Shown: piece by piece, positions 45,065-53,781 of the stretch
How positions within the stretch are numbered: the first letter of the stretch is position 1
Layout: each line of letters opens with the position of its first letter
DNA from: Barnesiella sp. An22
Lineage (GTDB): Bacteria > Bacteroidota > Bacteroidia > Bacteroidales > Barnesiellaceae
Assembly (NCBI RefSeq): GCF_002159975.1
Contig: NZ_NFJR01000013.1
Span: 1 to 64,000 of the forward strand
Direction: 5' to 3'
DNA length: 64,000 nucleotides
Made by a program: the position numbers and the translations under genes
Notes under the pieces: generated by a model
The model's input: the letters and a program-made list of their open reading frames with translations, nothing else
Databases searched by the model: none
Told to the model about the DNA's origin: nothing

Positions 45065-45769
45065 TTATATGCGATTGTCGATGCGTATGATATTCTCGAC
45101 GATGAAGAGGTCGCAGATGTCGCGCTTCTCGATTTCGATGTCGTCATATTCTTTGTTTTCGCTGCGCAGGATTACCCGTTCGGGGTTCTCGTGCTTGCGC
45201 ACATACTTGACCATGCGGTAGTCTTCGAGCAGTACGACGTAGATTTGGCCCCAAAAGATGAGGTTGGGGTTTTTGATTTCGCGGATGGCTATCATGTCGC
45301 CGTTGTTGATGACCGGTTTCATGCTGTCGCCGCTCACCTTGACGATGCTGCAGTCGGGGTTGATGAATGGGACGTCGATGCTGCCGATGACCAGGTCGTC
45401 GGTAAACATGCGGTCACGCCCCAAGTTGCCGGCTGTGACGTCGAGCCCGTATACCTTGGCGCCATTGCGCACCTCGGGTACGATGGCTCCCGAGGGGAGG
45501 GTGAGGGTGCGTATGTGGTTGTGCCCGTCGTTGGTTGTAGAGCTGGTCGAGGCGTACATGGGGCCGTTGCCCGAGCAGAGCCACTCCTTCGAGACGCCCA
45601 GTTCGACTACGATTTTGTTGATGAGCGAGTCGCTGATGGGTAATTTGCCGGTCAGGTGCTTCGAAAAGTTGGAAGCATCGATGGCAATGCGTTTGGCAAA
45701 CTCCGACTGGGTGATTCCCTGGTCGTCTATTAACGCTTTGATTCTGATAATTTTATCGTCGTTGCTCAT
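45065..45769 (-). CDS. S24-type repressor (XRE helix-turn-helix plus LexA/CI-like peptidase domain)
   Basis: 234 residues. The N-terminal XRE helix-turn-helix spans about 17-65 (ITQSEFAKRIAIDASNFSKH). The C-terminal S24 domain has the Ala-Gly cleavage pair A113-G114 (DVTAGNLG), the serine S149 in VSGDSMKPV and the lysine K188 in YRMVKYV. The 35-residue step from cleavage site to serine equals that in LexA, so RecA-stimulated self-cleavage is plausible. Two GGTA-N4-TACC palindromes and a third with a 3-base spacer lie in the intergenic region upstream, one over the divergent promoter, which suggests it represses that gene and itself. It is probably a phage-like or SOS-type regulator. Confidence 0.85.
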   Translation of the reverse strand: MSNDDKIIRIKALIDDQGITQSEFAKRIAIDASNFSKHLTGKLPISDSLINKIVVELGVSKEWLCSGNGPMYASTSSTTNDGHNHIRTLTLPSGAIVPEVRNGAKVYGLDVTAGNLGRDRMFTDDLVIGSIDVPFINPDCSIVKVSGDSMKPVINNGDMIAIREIKNPNLIFWGQIYVVLLEDYRMVKYVRKHENPERVILRSENKEYDDIEIEKRDICDLFIVENIIRIDNRI

Positions 45770-45788
45770 GGCCGTATAAAATTTATAT

Positions 45789-45800
45789 GGTAAAATTACC
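45789..45800. promoter_or_regulatory. Operator-like palindrome O1 (GGTA-N4-TACC)
   Basis: GGTAAAATTACC, 20 bases upstream of the repressor ATG. Its reverse strand contains TAATTTTA, a weak -7 box for the repressor gene, so binding could give autoregulation. Confidence 0.55.
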
Positions 45801-45808
45801 TTTAATAA

Positions 45809-45840
45809 TTTGCATAATGCGATTTTGAGTTGTATATTTG
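45809..45840 (+). promoter_or_regulatory. Promoter of the divergent gene controlled by the S24 repressor
   Basis: TTTG (45809-45812), exactly 20 bases, TATATTTG (45833-45840): a perfect Bacteroidetes promoter reading toward the 46048 gene. The predicted start at about 45847 is inside operator O2. Confidence 0.7.
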
Positions 45841-45858
45841 TGTGGTATTATTACCACA
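45841..45858. promoter_or_regulatory. Operator-like palindrome O2 over the predicted transcription start
   Basis: TGTGGTA-TTAT-TACCACA, a perfect 7-bp inverted repeat containing GGTA-N4-TACC, starts on the base after the -7 box. This is a classical repressor position. Confidence 0.65.
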
Positions 45859-45933
45859 TACAAAGGTAGAAACTTTTTTTGAATAAACGAAATAATAGGC
45901 TAATAATTAACATATTTGATAACACTCTGCCGG

Positions 45934-45944
45934 GGTATATTACC
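45934..45944. promoter_or_regulatory. Possible third operator O3 (GGTA-N3-TACC)
   Basis: GGTATATTACC has the same half sites as O1 and O2 with one base less between them. It lies about 90 bases downstream of the predicted start, in the leader of the 46048 gene. Confidence 0.4.
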
Positions 45945-46047
45945 TATGTAATTTATAAACAGAGGGAAGAGATACACGGGCAAAACAGGTAAAAGCAGTG
46001 TGAATATACCCTGGCAGAGTGGCGTCGAAGGAAAGGAGCAAGCAACA

Positions 46048-46368
46048 ATGAAGACAATCGAATGGGAAGCACCGGCTTTGGCAGCCTTGGCAGCATCGCA
46101 CTGGCTGGTGGCTTACGAGCGCGACGAGACACCGCGCAAGCGGGTACGGCACGAGGCCGAAATCGAGTTTGACGGCGTGGCCTACATGCTGATGTGTGAG
46201 ATTGGGCTGACCGAGCGAGAGCATCGGGCGGTATCGATGATTTGCGGCATCGAGCCGCAGTACACCGATATGCCGGTGCGGGTAACCGGCAACATGGGCA
46301 AGGCCGTGGGCGAAATACTGCCCGTGCTGAATAACTTTTTGTCGAGCTATGGTGTTGTATATGTGTGA
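46048..46368 (+). CDS. Hypothetical protein, probable target of the S24 repressor
   Basis: 106 residues, no signal peptide or membrane segment. It begins MKTIEWEAPALAALAASHWL and has a charged central part (ERDETPRKRVRHEAEIEF). I do not recognise a family. The ATG at 46048 is chosen over one at 46000 because GGAG at 46035 precedes it at normal spacing. The promoter at 45809-45840 carries repressor-type palindromes, so expression probably rises when the S24 repressor is cleaved. The ~200-nt leader is long. A terminator follows at 46459-46487. Candidate roles (damage response, phage remnant, toxin) cannot be separated from sequence alone. Confidence 0.62.
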   Translation: MKTIEWEAPALAALAASHWLVAYERDETPRKRVRHEAEIEFDGVAYMLMCEIGLTEREHRAVSMICGIEPQYTDMPVRVTGNMGKAVGEILPVLNNFLSSYGVVYV

Positions 46369-46458
46369 GACCGGTAAATCCGAGAGGTGTGGCGTGGCAC
46401 AAAGAAGGATGCCTTCAAGGGTATATGGCGAGGGTGTACCTGTCGGATTGAGACGAAA

Positions 46459-46487
46459 AAAGCCGACCCCGATAAAGGGTCGGCTTT
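46459..46487. terminator. Terminator between the 46048 gene and gapA
   Basis: AAAGCCGACCC/GGGTCGGCTTT, an 11-bp stem with loop CGATAAA. On the minus strand it is followed by a run of T, which ends gapA; on the plus strand by CTTATGTATT. Confidence 0.75.
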
Positions 46488-46513
46488 CTTATGTATTATC
46501 GTGTGGATAATGA

Positions 46514-47536
<1,023 letters not shown>

Positions 47537-47624
47537 TTAAGTGTTTATTGAATAAAAATAATGTCTCGCGTTTTTTCTCTTTTCCGACCCGCTGCCTTAA
47601 AAACATTTGCTCTTGCCATATTGT

Positions 47625-47699
47625 TTAACAACCGCATGGAGTGGCGCAACTGCTCATCAGGGCAAGCAAAACCAGCAAAAAGGCAATTTTATATTTCAT
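47625..47699 (-). CDS. Possible tiny lipoprotein (24 residues) upstream of gapA
   Basis: The frame MKYKIAFLLVLLALMSSC followed by six residues ending in Cys reads as a complete lipoprotein signal peptide with lipobox LMSSC and a six-residue mature part. AGGAG lies 14 bases before the ATG and a consensus -7 box TACCTTTG (47738-47731) about 30 bases before it. It could be a genuine mini-lipoprotein or a leader peptide of gapA. No longer frame is present, so it is easily missed by gene finders. Confidence is limited by its size. Confidence 0.42.
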   Translation of the reverse strand: MKYKIAFLLVLLALMSSCATPCGC

Positions 47700-47730
47700 A
47701 ATTTTATACTTTGCTCCTAAAATTGCACTG

Positions 47731-47738
47731 CAAAGGTA
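47731..47738 (-). promoter_or_regulatory. Promoter -7 box for the mini-lipoprotein/gapA transcript
   Basis: Minus-strand TACCTTTG followed by C, a full consensus match; the -33 box is weak (ATTG at 17 bases). Confidence 0.45.
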
Positions 47739-47848
47739 TATATTTTTTTTGAATACAATGTATGCGAATGTGAAAATAAAAGAAAAATTTCTTTATTTGC
47801 ATATCCTTGAATGTGAGTAATCTATCTGTAATACTAAAATGTACCGTT

Positions 47849-48301
47849 ATGAAAAGTTCTTTTTGGACCGACTTTAAAAACTTTGCGATGCGTGGCAACG
47901 TCATCGACTTGGCCGTGGGTGTGATTATCGGGGGGGCTTTCGGCAAAATTGTCTCTTCGCTGGTGGCCGATATTATCATGCCGCTCCTGGGTGTGCTGGT
48001 AGGGGGTGTCAACTTCACCGACCTGAAGTGGGTGCTGAAGGCGCCGCGCGAGGTCAACGGCGTGGAACAGGCGGCCGTGACGCTTAACTACGGGAACTTC
48101 CTGCAGATGACGTTCGACTTCCTGATTATCGCCTTCTCGATTTTCCTCTTCATCAAACTCATCACGCGGCTCACGGCCAAACGCAAGGCGCAGGCGCAAG
48201 CTCAGGCGGCTGCTACGCCGCCCGAACCTTCGGCCGAGGTGAAGCTGCTGACCGAAATCAGAGACCTGCTCAAGGCGCAGGAGCAGTCGGGCTCGAAGTA
48301 G
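47849..48301 (+). CDS. mscL: Large-conductance mechanosensitive channel
   Basis: 150 residues. A short amphipathic N-terminal helix ([20 protein letters not shown]) leads into TM1 ([17 protein letters not shown]), and TM2 is [17 protein letters not shown]; a charged Ala/Gln-rich C-terminal helix follows. It opens as a pentamer under membrane tension to release solutes during hypo-osmotic shock. The ATG at 47849 is chosen over one 42 bases upstream because it gives the canonical N-terminal helix. Length is normal. Confidence 0.94.
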   Translation: MKSSFWTDFKNFAMRGNVIDLAVGVIIGGAFGKIVSSLVADIIMPLLGVLVGGVNFTDLKWVLKAPREVNGVEQAAVTLNYGNFLQMTFDFLIIAFSIFLFIKLITRLTAKRKAQAQAQAAATPPEPSAEVKLLTEIRDLLKAQEQSGSK

Positions 48302-48320
48302 TGTCGGGTCCCCGACGGCC

Positions 48321-49373
48321 TTATCCGATGATGTATTTGCTCTTGGGCAGCCAGGCTATCACCTTCACCAGCAGGTAGACGGTGACGAAGGTGCACACGG
48401 CTATGAGGGGTATGGCTATGTAGGCTGCCTGGGCAAGGGGGTGAATCAGGTCGTAGTAGAAGTTGAGCACGATGATGTGGGCCAGGTACATACCGTAGCT
48501 TTTGACCGAGATGTCGGTGAGGAGCTGCGCCCCCCGGCTTTGCCCGTTCAGTTTCAGCCGGCCGATGAGCGAGAAGAGTCCCAACGACATCATCAGTACG
48601 TTTACGGTACAGAAGCGCCAGCTGAGTTCCAGCTCGGGAATGGTGGCTACGGTATCGATGCGTGCGCAGAAGAGGCCGGCCGTGACAGCGTAACCCGCCA
48701 CGAGCAATACCCACGAGAGGAGTGCCGAGGGGTAGCCGTATCTTCGCAGGTAATACCCCAGAATGAAATAGCCGATAAACCCGGTGAAGTAGTAGAGCAG
48801 GGGGGTGTCGTTCCAGAAGGCCTCGCCCAGCACTTCGGGGTAGGCCAGGTGTATGTAGGGGAGGAAGGTGGTGAGAGTCCACAGGGCCAGGTAGCCTTCC
48901 AGCTCGCGTTTGCCGGCCCGTTCGAGCCAGGGCGAGATGATGGGGACAACCAGGTAGAGCCCGATGAGCATGTAGATATACCACAGATGGCCTATCTCGC
49001 ACCCGAAGTTGACGGGGATGTGCAGGATGTGCAGAGCCAGGTCGCCCACCGACTCGCCCCGTGTAGCCATGAAGTAGATGGCGTAGATGACGCACCAGAC
49101 GACAAAGGGGTAGACGATGCGGGTGAACCGCTTGCGGAAGAACCGGGAGATGGAGTCTTGCATCGGGAGCAGCAGAAATCCCGACAGCATGACAAACAGG
49201 GGTACCGACGTGCGGCATAGCGAGGTGATGATACCTATCCAGAAGGTGTTGCTACCGGTGACGACACTGAGTTGGTCGCCAATGTAGTAATACTCGCTGG
49301 CATGTTGTTGCATGACCAGGTAACAGGCAATGACCCGCAACAGGTCGAGTGAAAGATTACGGTTCTTGATCAT
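48321..49373 (-). CDS. Acyltransferase family 3 (OafA-like) membrane protein
   Basis: 350 residues with about ten membrane segments. The family start SLDLLRVIACYLVMQQHASE carries the conserved catalytic His, and RKRFTRIVYPFVVW is the typical basic motif after the second segment. Such enzymes transfer acetyl or similar groups to cell-surface sugars (O-antigen, capsule, peptidoglycan) across the inner membrane. The substrate cannot be inferred; no glycan-synthesis cluster surrounds it. It is convergent with mscL and 216 bases upstream of its start lies the panB terminator. Confidence 0.85.
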   Translation of the reverse strand: MIKNRNLSLDLLRVIACYLVMQQHASEYYYIGDQLSVVTGSNTFWIGIITSLCRTSVPLFVMLSGFLLLPMQDSISRFFRKRFTRIVYPFVVWCVIYAIYFMATRGESVGDLALHILHIPVNFGCEIGHLWYIYMLIGLYLVVPIISPWLERAGKRELEGYLALWTLTTFLPYIHLAYPEVLGEAFWNDTPLLYYFTGFIGYFILGYYLRRYGYPSALLSWVLLVAGYAVTAGLFCARIDTVATIPELELSWRFCTVNVLMMSLGLFSLIGRLKLNGQSRGAQLLTDISVKSYGMYLAHIIVLNFYYDLIHPLAQAAYIAIPLIAVCTFVTVYLLVKVIAWLPKSKYIIG

Positions 49374-49543
49374 AAGATACTATCTGGCAAATGGTGTGAT
49401 GAATGTCTTCTTGTCCATGCCCCGATTTGTGGCTGGGCTGGAGTTTGCAGGGGGTGAGCGCCGGTAACCGGCCTTCGGTTGTGACGGCAGGTGGTTGTGC
49501 CGGTGCCGTTTGCGGTTCGGGCCACATGGCCCCCAGTCAAGCA

Positions 49544-49577
49544 AAAAGGAACTGTGCCCTGCGACACAACTCCTTTT
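49544..49577 (-). terminator. Probable terminator after panB
   Basis: AAAAGGA...TCCTTTT with an inner CTGTG/CACAA-type stem and a 2x2 internal mismatch; on the minus strand it ends in a T run (CCTTTTTGC). It is 13 bases past the panB stop. Confidence 0.5.
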
Positions 49578-49589
49578 GCGTTTCCGTTT

Positions 49590-50408
49590 TTAGTATTGCT
49601 CCTTCTCGTTGGGGAAGTCGCGCGTCTTTACATCTTTTATATAGGCCTGAACCGCTTCGGTGATGGTAGTGCTCAGGTCGGCATACCGACGAAGGAAGCG
49701 GGGCGAGAACCCTTTGTTGATACCCAGCATGTCGTGCATCACGAGCACCTGGCCGTCTACACCGCCACCGGCACCGATACCGATTACGGGGATGGTCAGC
49801 TCCTCGGCCACGCGGGTAGCCAGCGTAGCGGGAATCTTCTCGAGTACGAGGGCAAAGCAGCCGATTTCCTCGAGCAGATGGGCATCCTCGATCAGTTTTT
49901 TTGCTTCGGCCTCTTCGCGGGCACGTACGGTATAGGTGCCGAATTTGTTGATCGACTGGGGTGTGAGGCCCAGGTGACCCATCACGGGGATACCGGCACT
50001 GAGTATGCGCTCTACCGATTCGCGTATTTCGGCTCCGCCCTCCATCTTCACACAGTCGGCGTGCGTCTCCTTCATGATGCGGATGGCCGAGGCCACAGCC
50101 TCTTTCGAGTTGCCCTGGTACGACCCGAAGGGCATGTCGACAACCACCAGCGCCCGTTTGACGGCACGTACCACCGACTTGCCGTGATAAATCATCTGGT
50201 CGAGGGTGATGGGCAGCGTGGTCACATTGCCCGCCATCACGTTGGAAGCCGAGTCGCCAACCAGAATGACATCGATACCGGCCTGGTCTATAAGAGTCGC
50301 CATAGAGAAATCGTAGGCGGTCAACATCGAAATCTTTTCGCCGCGGAGCTTCATCTCCATCAGGCGGTGAGTCGTTACTTTACGAGTATCTTCGGTATAA
50401 GTAGACAT
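49590..50408 (-). CDS. panB: 3-methyl-2-oxobutanoate hydroxymethyltransferase
   Basis: 272 residues. TIM-barrel motifs [44 protein letters not shown] and the late [14 protein letters not shown] are all present. It makes ketopantoate from 2-oxoisovalerate and methylene-THF, the first step of pantothenate synthesis, in the cytoplasm. The ATG at 50408 is chosen over 50450 because the -7 box TACCTTTG (50444-50437) lies in between. It is monocistronic. Confidence 0.95.
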   Translation of the reverse strand: MSTYTEDTRKVTTHRLMEMKLRGEKISMLTAYDFSMATLIDQAGIDVILVGDSASNVMAGNVTTLPITLDQMIYHGKSVVRAVKRALVVVDMPFGSYQGNSKEAVASAIRIMKETHADCVKMEGGAEIRESVERILSAGIPVMGHLGLTPQSINKFGTYTVRAREEAEAKKLIEDAHLLEEIGCFALVLEKIPATLATRVAEELTIPVIGIGAGGGVDGQVLVMHDMLGINKGFSPRFLRRYADLSTTITEAVQAYIKDVKTRDFPNEKEQY

Positions 50409-50436
50409 AGTTTTTTGTGTGTTAGAATTTCGGGGG

Positions 50437-50444
50437 CAAAGGTA
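50437..50444 (-). promoter_or_regulatory. panB promoter -7 box
   Basis: Minus-strand TACCTTTG followed by C, 29 bases before the ATG at 50408; no clear -33 box. Confidence 0.5.
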
Positions 50445-50526
50445 CATCAATTTTTTATATTGACACCCTTTTTACTTTCTAATCTCAATTCCGTTATCTT
50501 TTAAATAGATAGCGATTGTGCGATTT

Positions 50527-50628
50527 TTAATTCCGTGAGTTCCACTGTCGCAGTTGTTCATACCCAGGATAAGGGTCGTGTAGCCATTCGGCAAAAGCAA
50601 GAGCGAAACTTTGTCCTCTTTTTGCCAT
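50527..50628 (-). CDS. Candidate 33-residue small protein
   Basis: ATG at 50628, stop at 50527. The product begins MAKRGQSFALAFAEWLHDPY and is rich in aromatic residues. No Shine-Dalgarno is seen. Another frame of the same bases (ending at 50472) also reads protein-like without an ATG, so this may instead be the decayed remains of a longer gene. It overlaps the plus-strand promoter of the TPR gene. Low confidence. Confidence 0.2.
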   Translation of the reverse strand: MAKRGQSFALAFAEWLHDPYPGYEQLRQWNSRN

Positions 50629-50651
50629 TGCAGTGCTTTTCACTATCTTTG
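50621..50651 (+). promoter_or_regulatory. Promoter of the small TPR protein gene
   Basis: TTTG (50621-50624), 19 bases, TATCTTTG (50644-50651), 17 bases before the ATG at 50669. Confidence 0.68.
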
Positions 50652-50668
50652 TTACACAATAATTTGGA

Positions 50669-50947
50669 ATGGATATGATTTCAATAGAAGATATAAATCG
50701 AATGATTGGTGAAAACGAGTTGGAGAAGGCACTCGTTCACCTCGAAGAACGCTTGGCTTGCGACCCGCAGGACGATGGGGCCTATTACCTGAAAGGGGCC
50801 CTCTTCTGGAAACAGGGGAACTGGAAATTGGCGATTGAGAATTATTTGAAAGCGACCGAAATCAATCCCGAGAGTCCGGCTCGTCAGGCCTACGAAATGG
50901 TGATGGAGATTATCAACTTCTCCAACCCCGACCTTTATAATCCTTAA
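50669..50947 (+). CDS. Small TPR-repeat protein
   Basis: 92 residues, one clear tetratricopeptide repeat pair (ALVHLEERLACDPQDDGAYY and WKLAIENYLKATEINPESPA), no signal peptide. Such single-domain TPR proteins mediate protein contacts; the partner is unknown. It has a consensus promoter close to the ATG and is convergent, with 16 bases between stops, to the membrane protein gene. An ATG two codons later (50675) is an alternative start. Confidence 0.75.
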   Translation: MDMISIEDINRMIGENELEKALVHLEERLACDPQDDGAYYLKGALFWKQGNWKLAIENYLKATEINPESPARQAYEMVMEIINFSNPDLYNP

Positions 50948-50963
50948 GTCATGGGCCTCAGTG

Positions 50964-51257
50964 CTATGCTACCAGTATGGCCAAGGCTATATAGACCAGA
51001 ATTTGCAATGCCTGCAAAATCCACGACACCTCGGGCCGGGAGGCATAGACCCGGTAACTGATCCAGGTGGAGAGCACGACGTAAAGGGGCATAAGCATGA
51101 CAAATGTCCACGGCAGACTGTCGTCCATACCGCTCTCGGTAAAGGCCGACGTGGCCCGACTCATCAACCAGGGCCAGGCGAAAATCGGCAGAGCCGTTAT
51201 CAGTATCAACACCTTGAACCAGCCGGGGACCTTGCGTGAATAGTTATCTTTCTTCAT
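50964..51257 (-). CDS. Small integral membrane protein of unknown function
   Basis: 97 residues with a basic N-terminus (MKKDNYSRKVPGWFK) and probably three membrane segments: VLILITALPIFAWPWLM, TFVMLMPLYVVLSTWISY and WILQALQILVYIALAILV. I do not recognise a family. Two minus-strand -7 boxes precede it, TATCTTTG at 51281-51274 and another 73 bp further upstream in repeat copy C, the same double arrangement as upstream of the LOG-family gene. Confidence 0.7.
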   Translation of the reverse strand: MKKDNYSRKVPGWFKVLILITALPIFAWPWLMSRATSAFTESGMDDSLPWTFVMLMPLYVVLSTWISYRVYASRPEVSWILQALQILVYIALAILVA

Positions 51258-51273
51258 AGCCTGCTATTTTTTA

Positions 51274-51281
51274 CAAAGATA
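51274..51281 (-). promoter_or_regulatory. Promoter -7 box of the small membrane protein gene
   Basis: Minus-strand TATCTTTG 16 bases before the ATG; the -33 region is weak. Confidence 0.5.
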
Positions 51282-51306
51282 CGAAAAGGCGAAAGTAGAA
51301 AAACAA

Positions 51307-51354
51307 GTTTACTTGATTTTTATGCTGAACCGCCTCCTGTCTTATTCAAAGATA
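51307..51354. repeat. Dispersed ~48-bp repeat, copy C (contains a distal promoter-like element)
   Basis: TATGCTGAACCGCCTCCTGT (51321) and the following CTTATTCAAAGATA match copy A with few changes. The minus strand has TTTG, 19 bases, TATCTTTG (51377-51347), so this copy can also be read as a second promoter for the membrane protein gene. Confidence 0.58.
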
Positions 51355-51418
51355 CAAGAGACGAGAGCGAAAACAAAGTTTTCGACAGGCGGCAGTGTCG
51401 AACCGACTCGTTATGAAA

Positions 51419-51446
51419 AGCGGGGAGCCATCGCTGGTTCCCCGCT
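51419..51446. terminator. Terminator after the glycosidase operon
   Basis: AGCGGGGA/TCCCCGCT with an inner CCA/TGG, flanked by CTTTTTTT on the plus strand and TTTTC on the minus strand. It lies 26 bases past the GH20 stop. Confidence 0.75.
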
Positions 51447-51471
51447 CTTTTTTTAATTGCCGATTTTATGA

Positions 51472-53742
51472 TTAGTGAGAGAGTGTAGCCGGGTCGGGCA
51501 GGGCCAACGTACCACCTTCGGGTGCGAATATAAACCCTTTGTTGTTCCAGGCACGCAGGTAGCCGCCGATGTTGTTGTTGATCATCAGCAGGCGGAAAGC
51601 GTGTTTGCCCTTTTGCAGAGCTATCGAGTTGCGGGTGTGCGAGTGGCGCACGAGTCGGCCGTCGTTGCTGATGACCACCCGTCCGTCGATTTGCAGTTCG
51701 TCCATCTCGGAAGAGAAGTAGTAGATACCGTCGGCCGGGACTTCGAAGTAGCCCGTGTAGCAGTAGGCCCCCTTTTCGTCGCCACTGGTCTTGAGGCTGA
51801 AATCCTTGACCACTTGAGGCTCGGTCCAGTAGGCCCCCTCTAAGTCTTTTACAAAGTAGAGGTTACCTTCGGTGCGTCGCCGTTCGATACCCGGTTGGGT
51901 AGCCTGGTCGGTTGCCGGCATGAGCGGCTCGCGAACCACCTCGAGGGTACGGGTCGTACTCAATTTCCCCGAGGGGAGCAGCGTAGCGATTTTCAAGGTC
52001 GTGTTGCGGTCGAAGGTCAACGGATTCTCATATCGGGTCGACCCGGCCTGCGGTTCGCTGCCATCGGTAGTATAGACCATGGGGTAGTTGCGGCTGTTGT
52101 GGAAGGTCAGTGTCGTCTGGTCGGTAAAGGCGATGCGGTTGGCCATGGGCCCTTCGGGCAGGGGAATGTGGTAGTTGATGTGGTGCATGTCGAGCCGTAC
52201 CAGTTGCGAGTCGAGGCGACGGGCAAACGAGTTATAGTCTTTTTTCTCTTTGGGAGTCCAGTCGAGTTCGGCCAGAGCGAGCATGCGCGGGTAGAGCAGA
52301 TACTCGGTATAGTCGGGCGTGACGGCATATTCGGTCCACATGTTGCACTGGGCGCCCAGTACATGGTGGCGAAGGTTCTCGGGAATCTTTTCGGACGAGG
52401 GGTCGTAGTTGTAGATTTTGTCGAGCATGATGGCAAACTTGATGGCGATGGGCTCGGCCTCGACGGCTCCTTGACCGGCATCGACATAGAGCCACGGCGA
52501 GGGGGTCATAATCACGTCGTGTCCCATCGAAGCGGCTGCGATACCGCCCTCTTCGCCCCGCCACGACATGACGGTAGCCGAGGGGGCCAGTCCGCCTTCG
52601 AGTATCTCGTCCCAGCCAATCATGGCCTTGCCGTGTTCGAGAATGATTTTCTCGATGCGGTGGATAAAGTAGCTTTGCAGTTCGTGTTCGTCTTTCAGAT
52701 TTTCATCTTGGATACGTTTCTGGCATTTGGGGCAGGCTTTCCATCTCTTTTTGGGGCATTCGTCGCCACCGATGTGTACATATTTGCCCGGGAAGAGGGG
52801 AATCACCTCGTCGAGAATGTTTTCGAGAAATTCGAAAGTCTTGTCGTTGCCGGCACAATAGACGTTGTCTTCCACGCCCCACTTGTTGCGCAGCTCAAAC
52901 GGGCCGCCGGTACAGGAGTATTCGGGGTAGGCGGTGAGGGCGGCCAGGGCGTGACCCGGCAACTCAATCTCGGGGATGACGGTGATGAAGCGGTCGGCCG
53001 CATAGGCGACTACCTCTTTAATCTGCTCTTGCGTATAAAATCCCCGGTGTATGGAGCCGTCGGCATTGTGGCGTACCGAACCTACCTCGGTGAGGCGGGG
53101 GTATCTCTTTACTTCGATGGTCCAGAGGTGGTCGTCGGTGAGGTGCCAGTGGAAATAGTTCATCTTGAACATGGCCATGATGTCGAGCTGTTTCTTGACG
53201 AATTCCACGTCGTGGAAGTGGCGGCACACGTCGAGCATCATGCCGCGGTAGCCGTAGGCCGGTTCGTCACCGATTTCGACACAGGGCATTGTCCAGTCGA
53301 TACCGTCGACAGGTTGCTCGCTCTCGATTTGGGGAGGGAGCAGCTGCATGACCGACTGCATGCCGTAGAAGAGACCTTGCGGTGTGCGGGCCTTGACCTG
53401 TACCCGCTTGGGGGTGACGCTCAACCGGTAGCCTTCGTCGCCCAGTTTCAGCGAGCGGTCTATCTGCAGCGAGATGCAGTTGTGGTTGCCGCTGTTTTTG
53501 ATAGCCAGGTCGTAGCCGGTGGCTCGATTGATTTTGGCCTGAAAGTAGGCGGCCACCTTTTGCAGGTCGGCCCGTTGGGTACGGCCGACGACCAGCGACG
53601 TTTGAGGCGTGAGGGCGAAAGTGCCGCTTTTCACGGTCATCTCTTGAGGGGCAGGAGTGATATTCAGCGGGGTGTCTTGCGCCGCATATCCCGCAAACAG
53701 GGATATGCAGCACCACAGACAAGCGATTATGATTTTCTTCAT
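51472..53742 (-). CDS. GH20 beta-N-acetylhexosaminidase, exported
   Basis: 756 residues. A signal peptide ends GYAAQ. A GH20b-like N-terminal domain (about 25-160) precedes the catalytic barrel, with YRGMMLDVCRHFHDVEFVKK at the start and the catalytic pair D327-E328 in HIGGDECPKKRW. The last ~130 residues form a PA14-like/beta-sandwich module (GYFEVPADGIYYFSSEMDEL). Such enzymes cleave terminal beta-GlcNAc or GalNAc from host glycans. It has no lipobox or T9SS tail, so it is probably periplasmic. It is the last gene of the operon, 39 bases after GH3. The ATG at 53742 gives the proper signal peptide. Confidence 0.92.
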   Translation of the reverse strand: MKKIIIACLWCCISLFAGYAAQDTPLNITPAPQEMTVKSGTFALTPQTSLVVGRTQRADLQKVAAYFQAKINRATGYDLAIKNSGNHNCISLQIDRSLKLGDEGYRLSVTPKRVQVKARTPQGLFYGMQSVMQLLPPQIESEQPVDGIDWTMPCVEIGDEPAYGYRGMMLDVCRHFHDVEFVKKQLDIMAMFKMNYFHWHLTDDHLWTIEVKRYPRLTEVGSVRHNADGSIHRGFYTQEQIKEVVAYAADRFITVIPEIELPGHALAALTAYPEYSCTGGPFELRNKWGVEDNVYCAGNDKTFEFLENILDEVIPLFPGKYVHIGGDECPKKRWKACPKCQKRIQDENLKDEHELQSYFIHRIEKIILEHGKAMIGWDEILEGGLAPSATVMSWRGEEGGIAAASMGHDVIMTPSPWLYVDAGQGAVEAEPIAIKFAIMLDKIYNYDPSSEKIPENLRHHVLGAQCNMWTEYAVTPDYTEYLLYPRMLALAELDWTPKEKKDYNSFARRLDSQLVRLDMHHINYHIPLPEGPMANRIAFTDQTTLTFHNSRNYPMVYTTDGSEPQAGSTRYENPLTFDRNTTLKIATLLPSGKLSTTRTLEVVREPLMPATDQATQPGIERRRTEGNLYFVKDLEGAYWTEPQVVKDFSLKTSGDEKGAYCYTGYFEVPADGIYYFSSEMDELQIDGRVVISNDGRLVRHSHTRNSIALQKGKHAFRLLMINNNIGGYLRAWNNKGFIFAPEGGTLALPDPATLSH

Positions 53743-53781
53743 ATCTGTTTTTATCGTGTTGGATGTGTGGGTAAACAAGGG

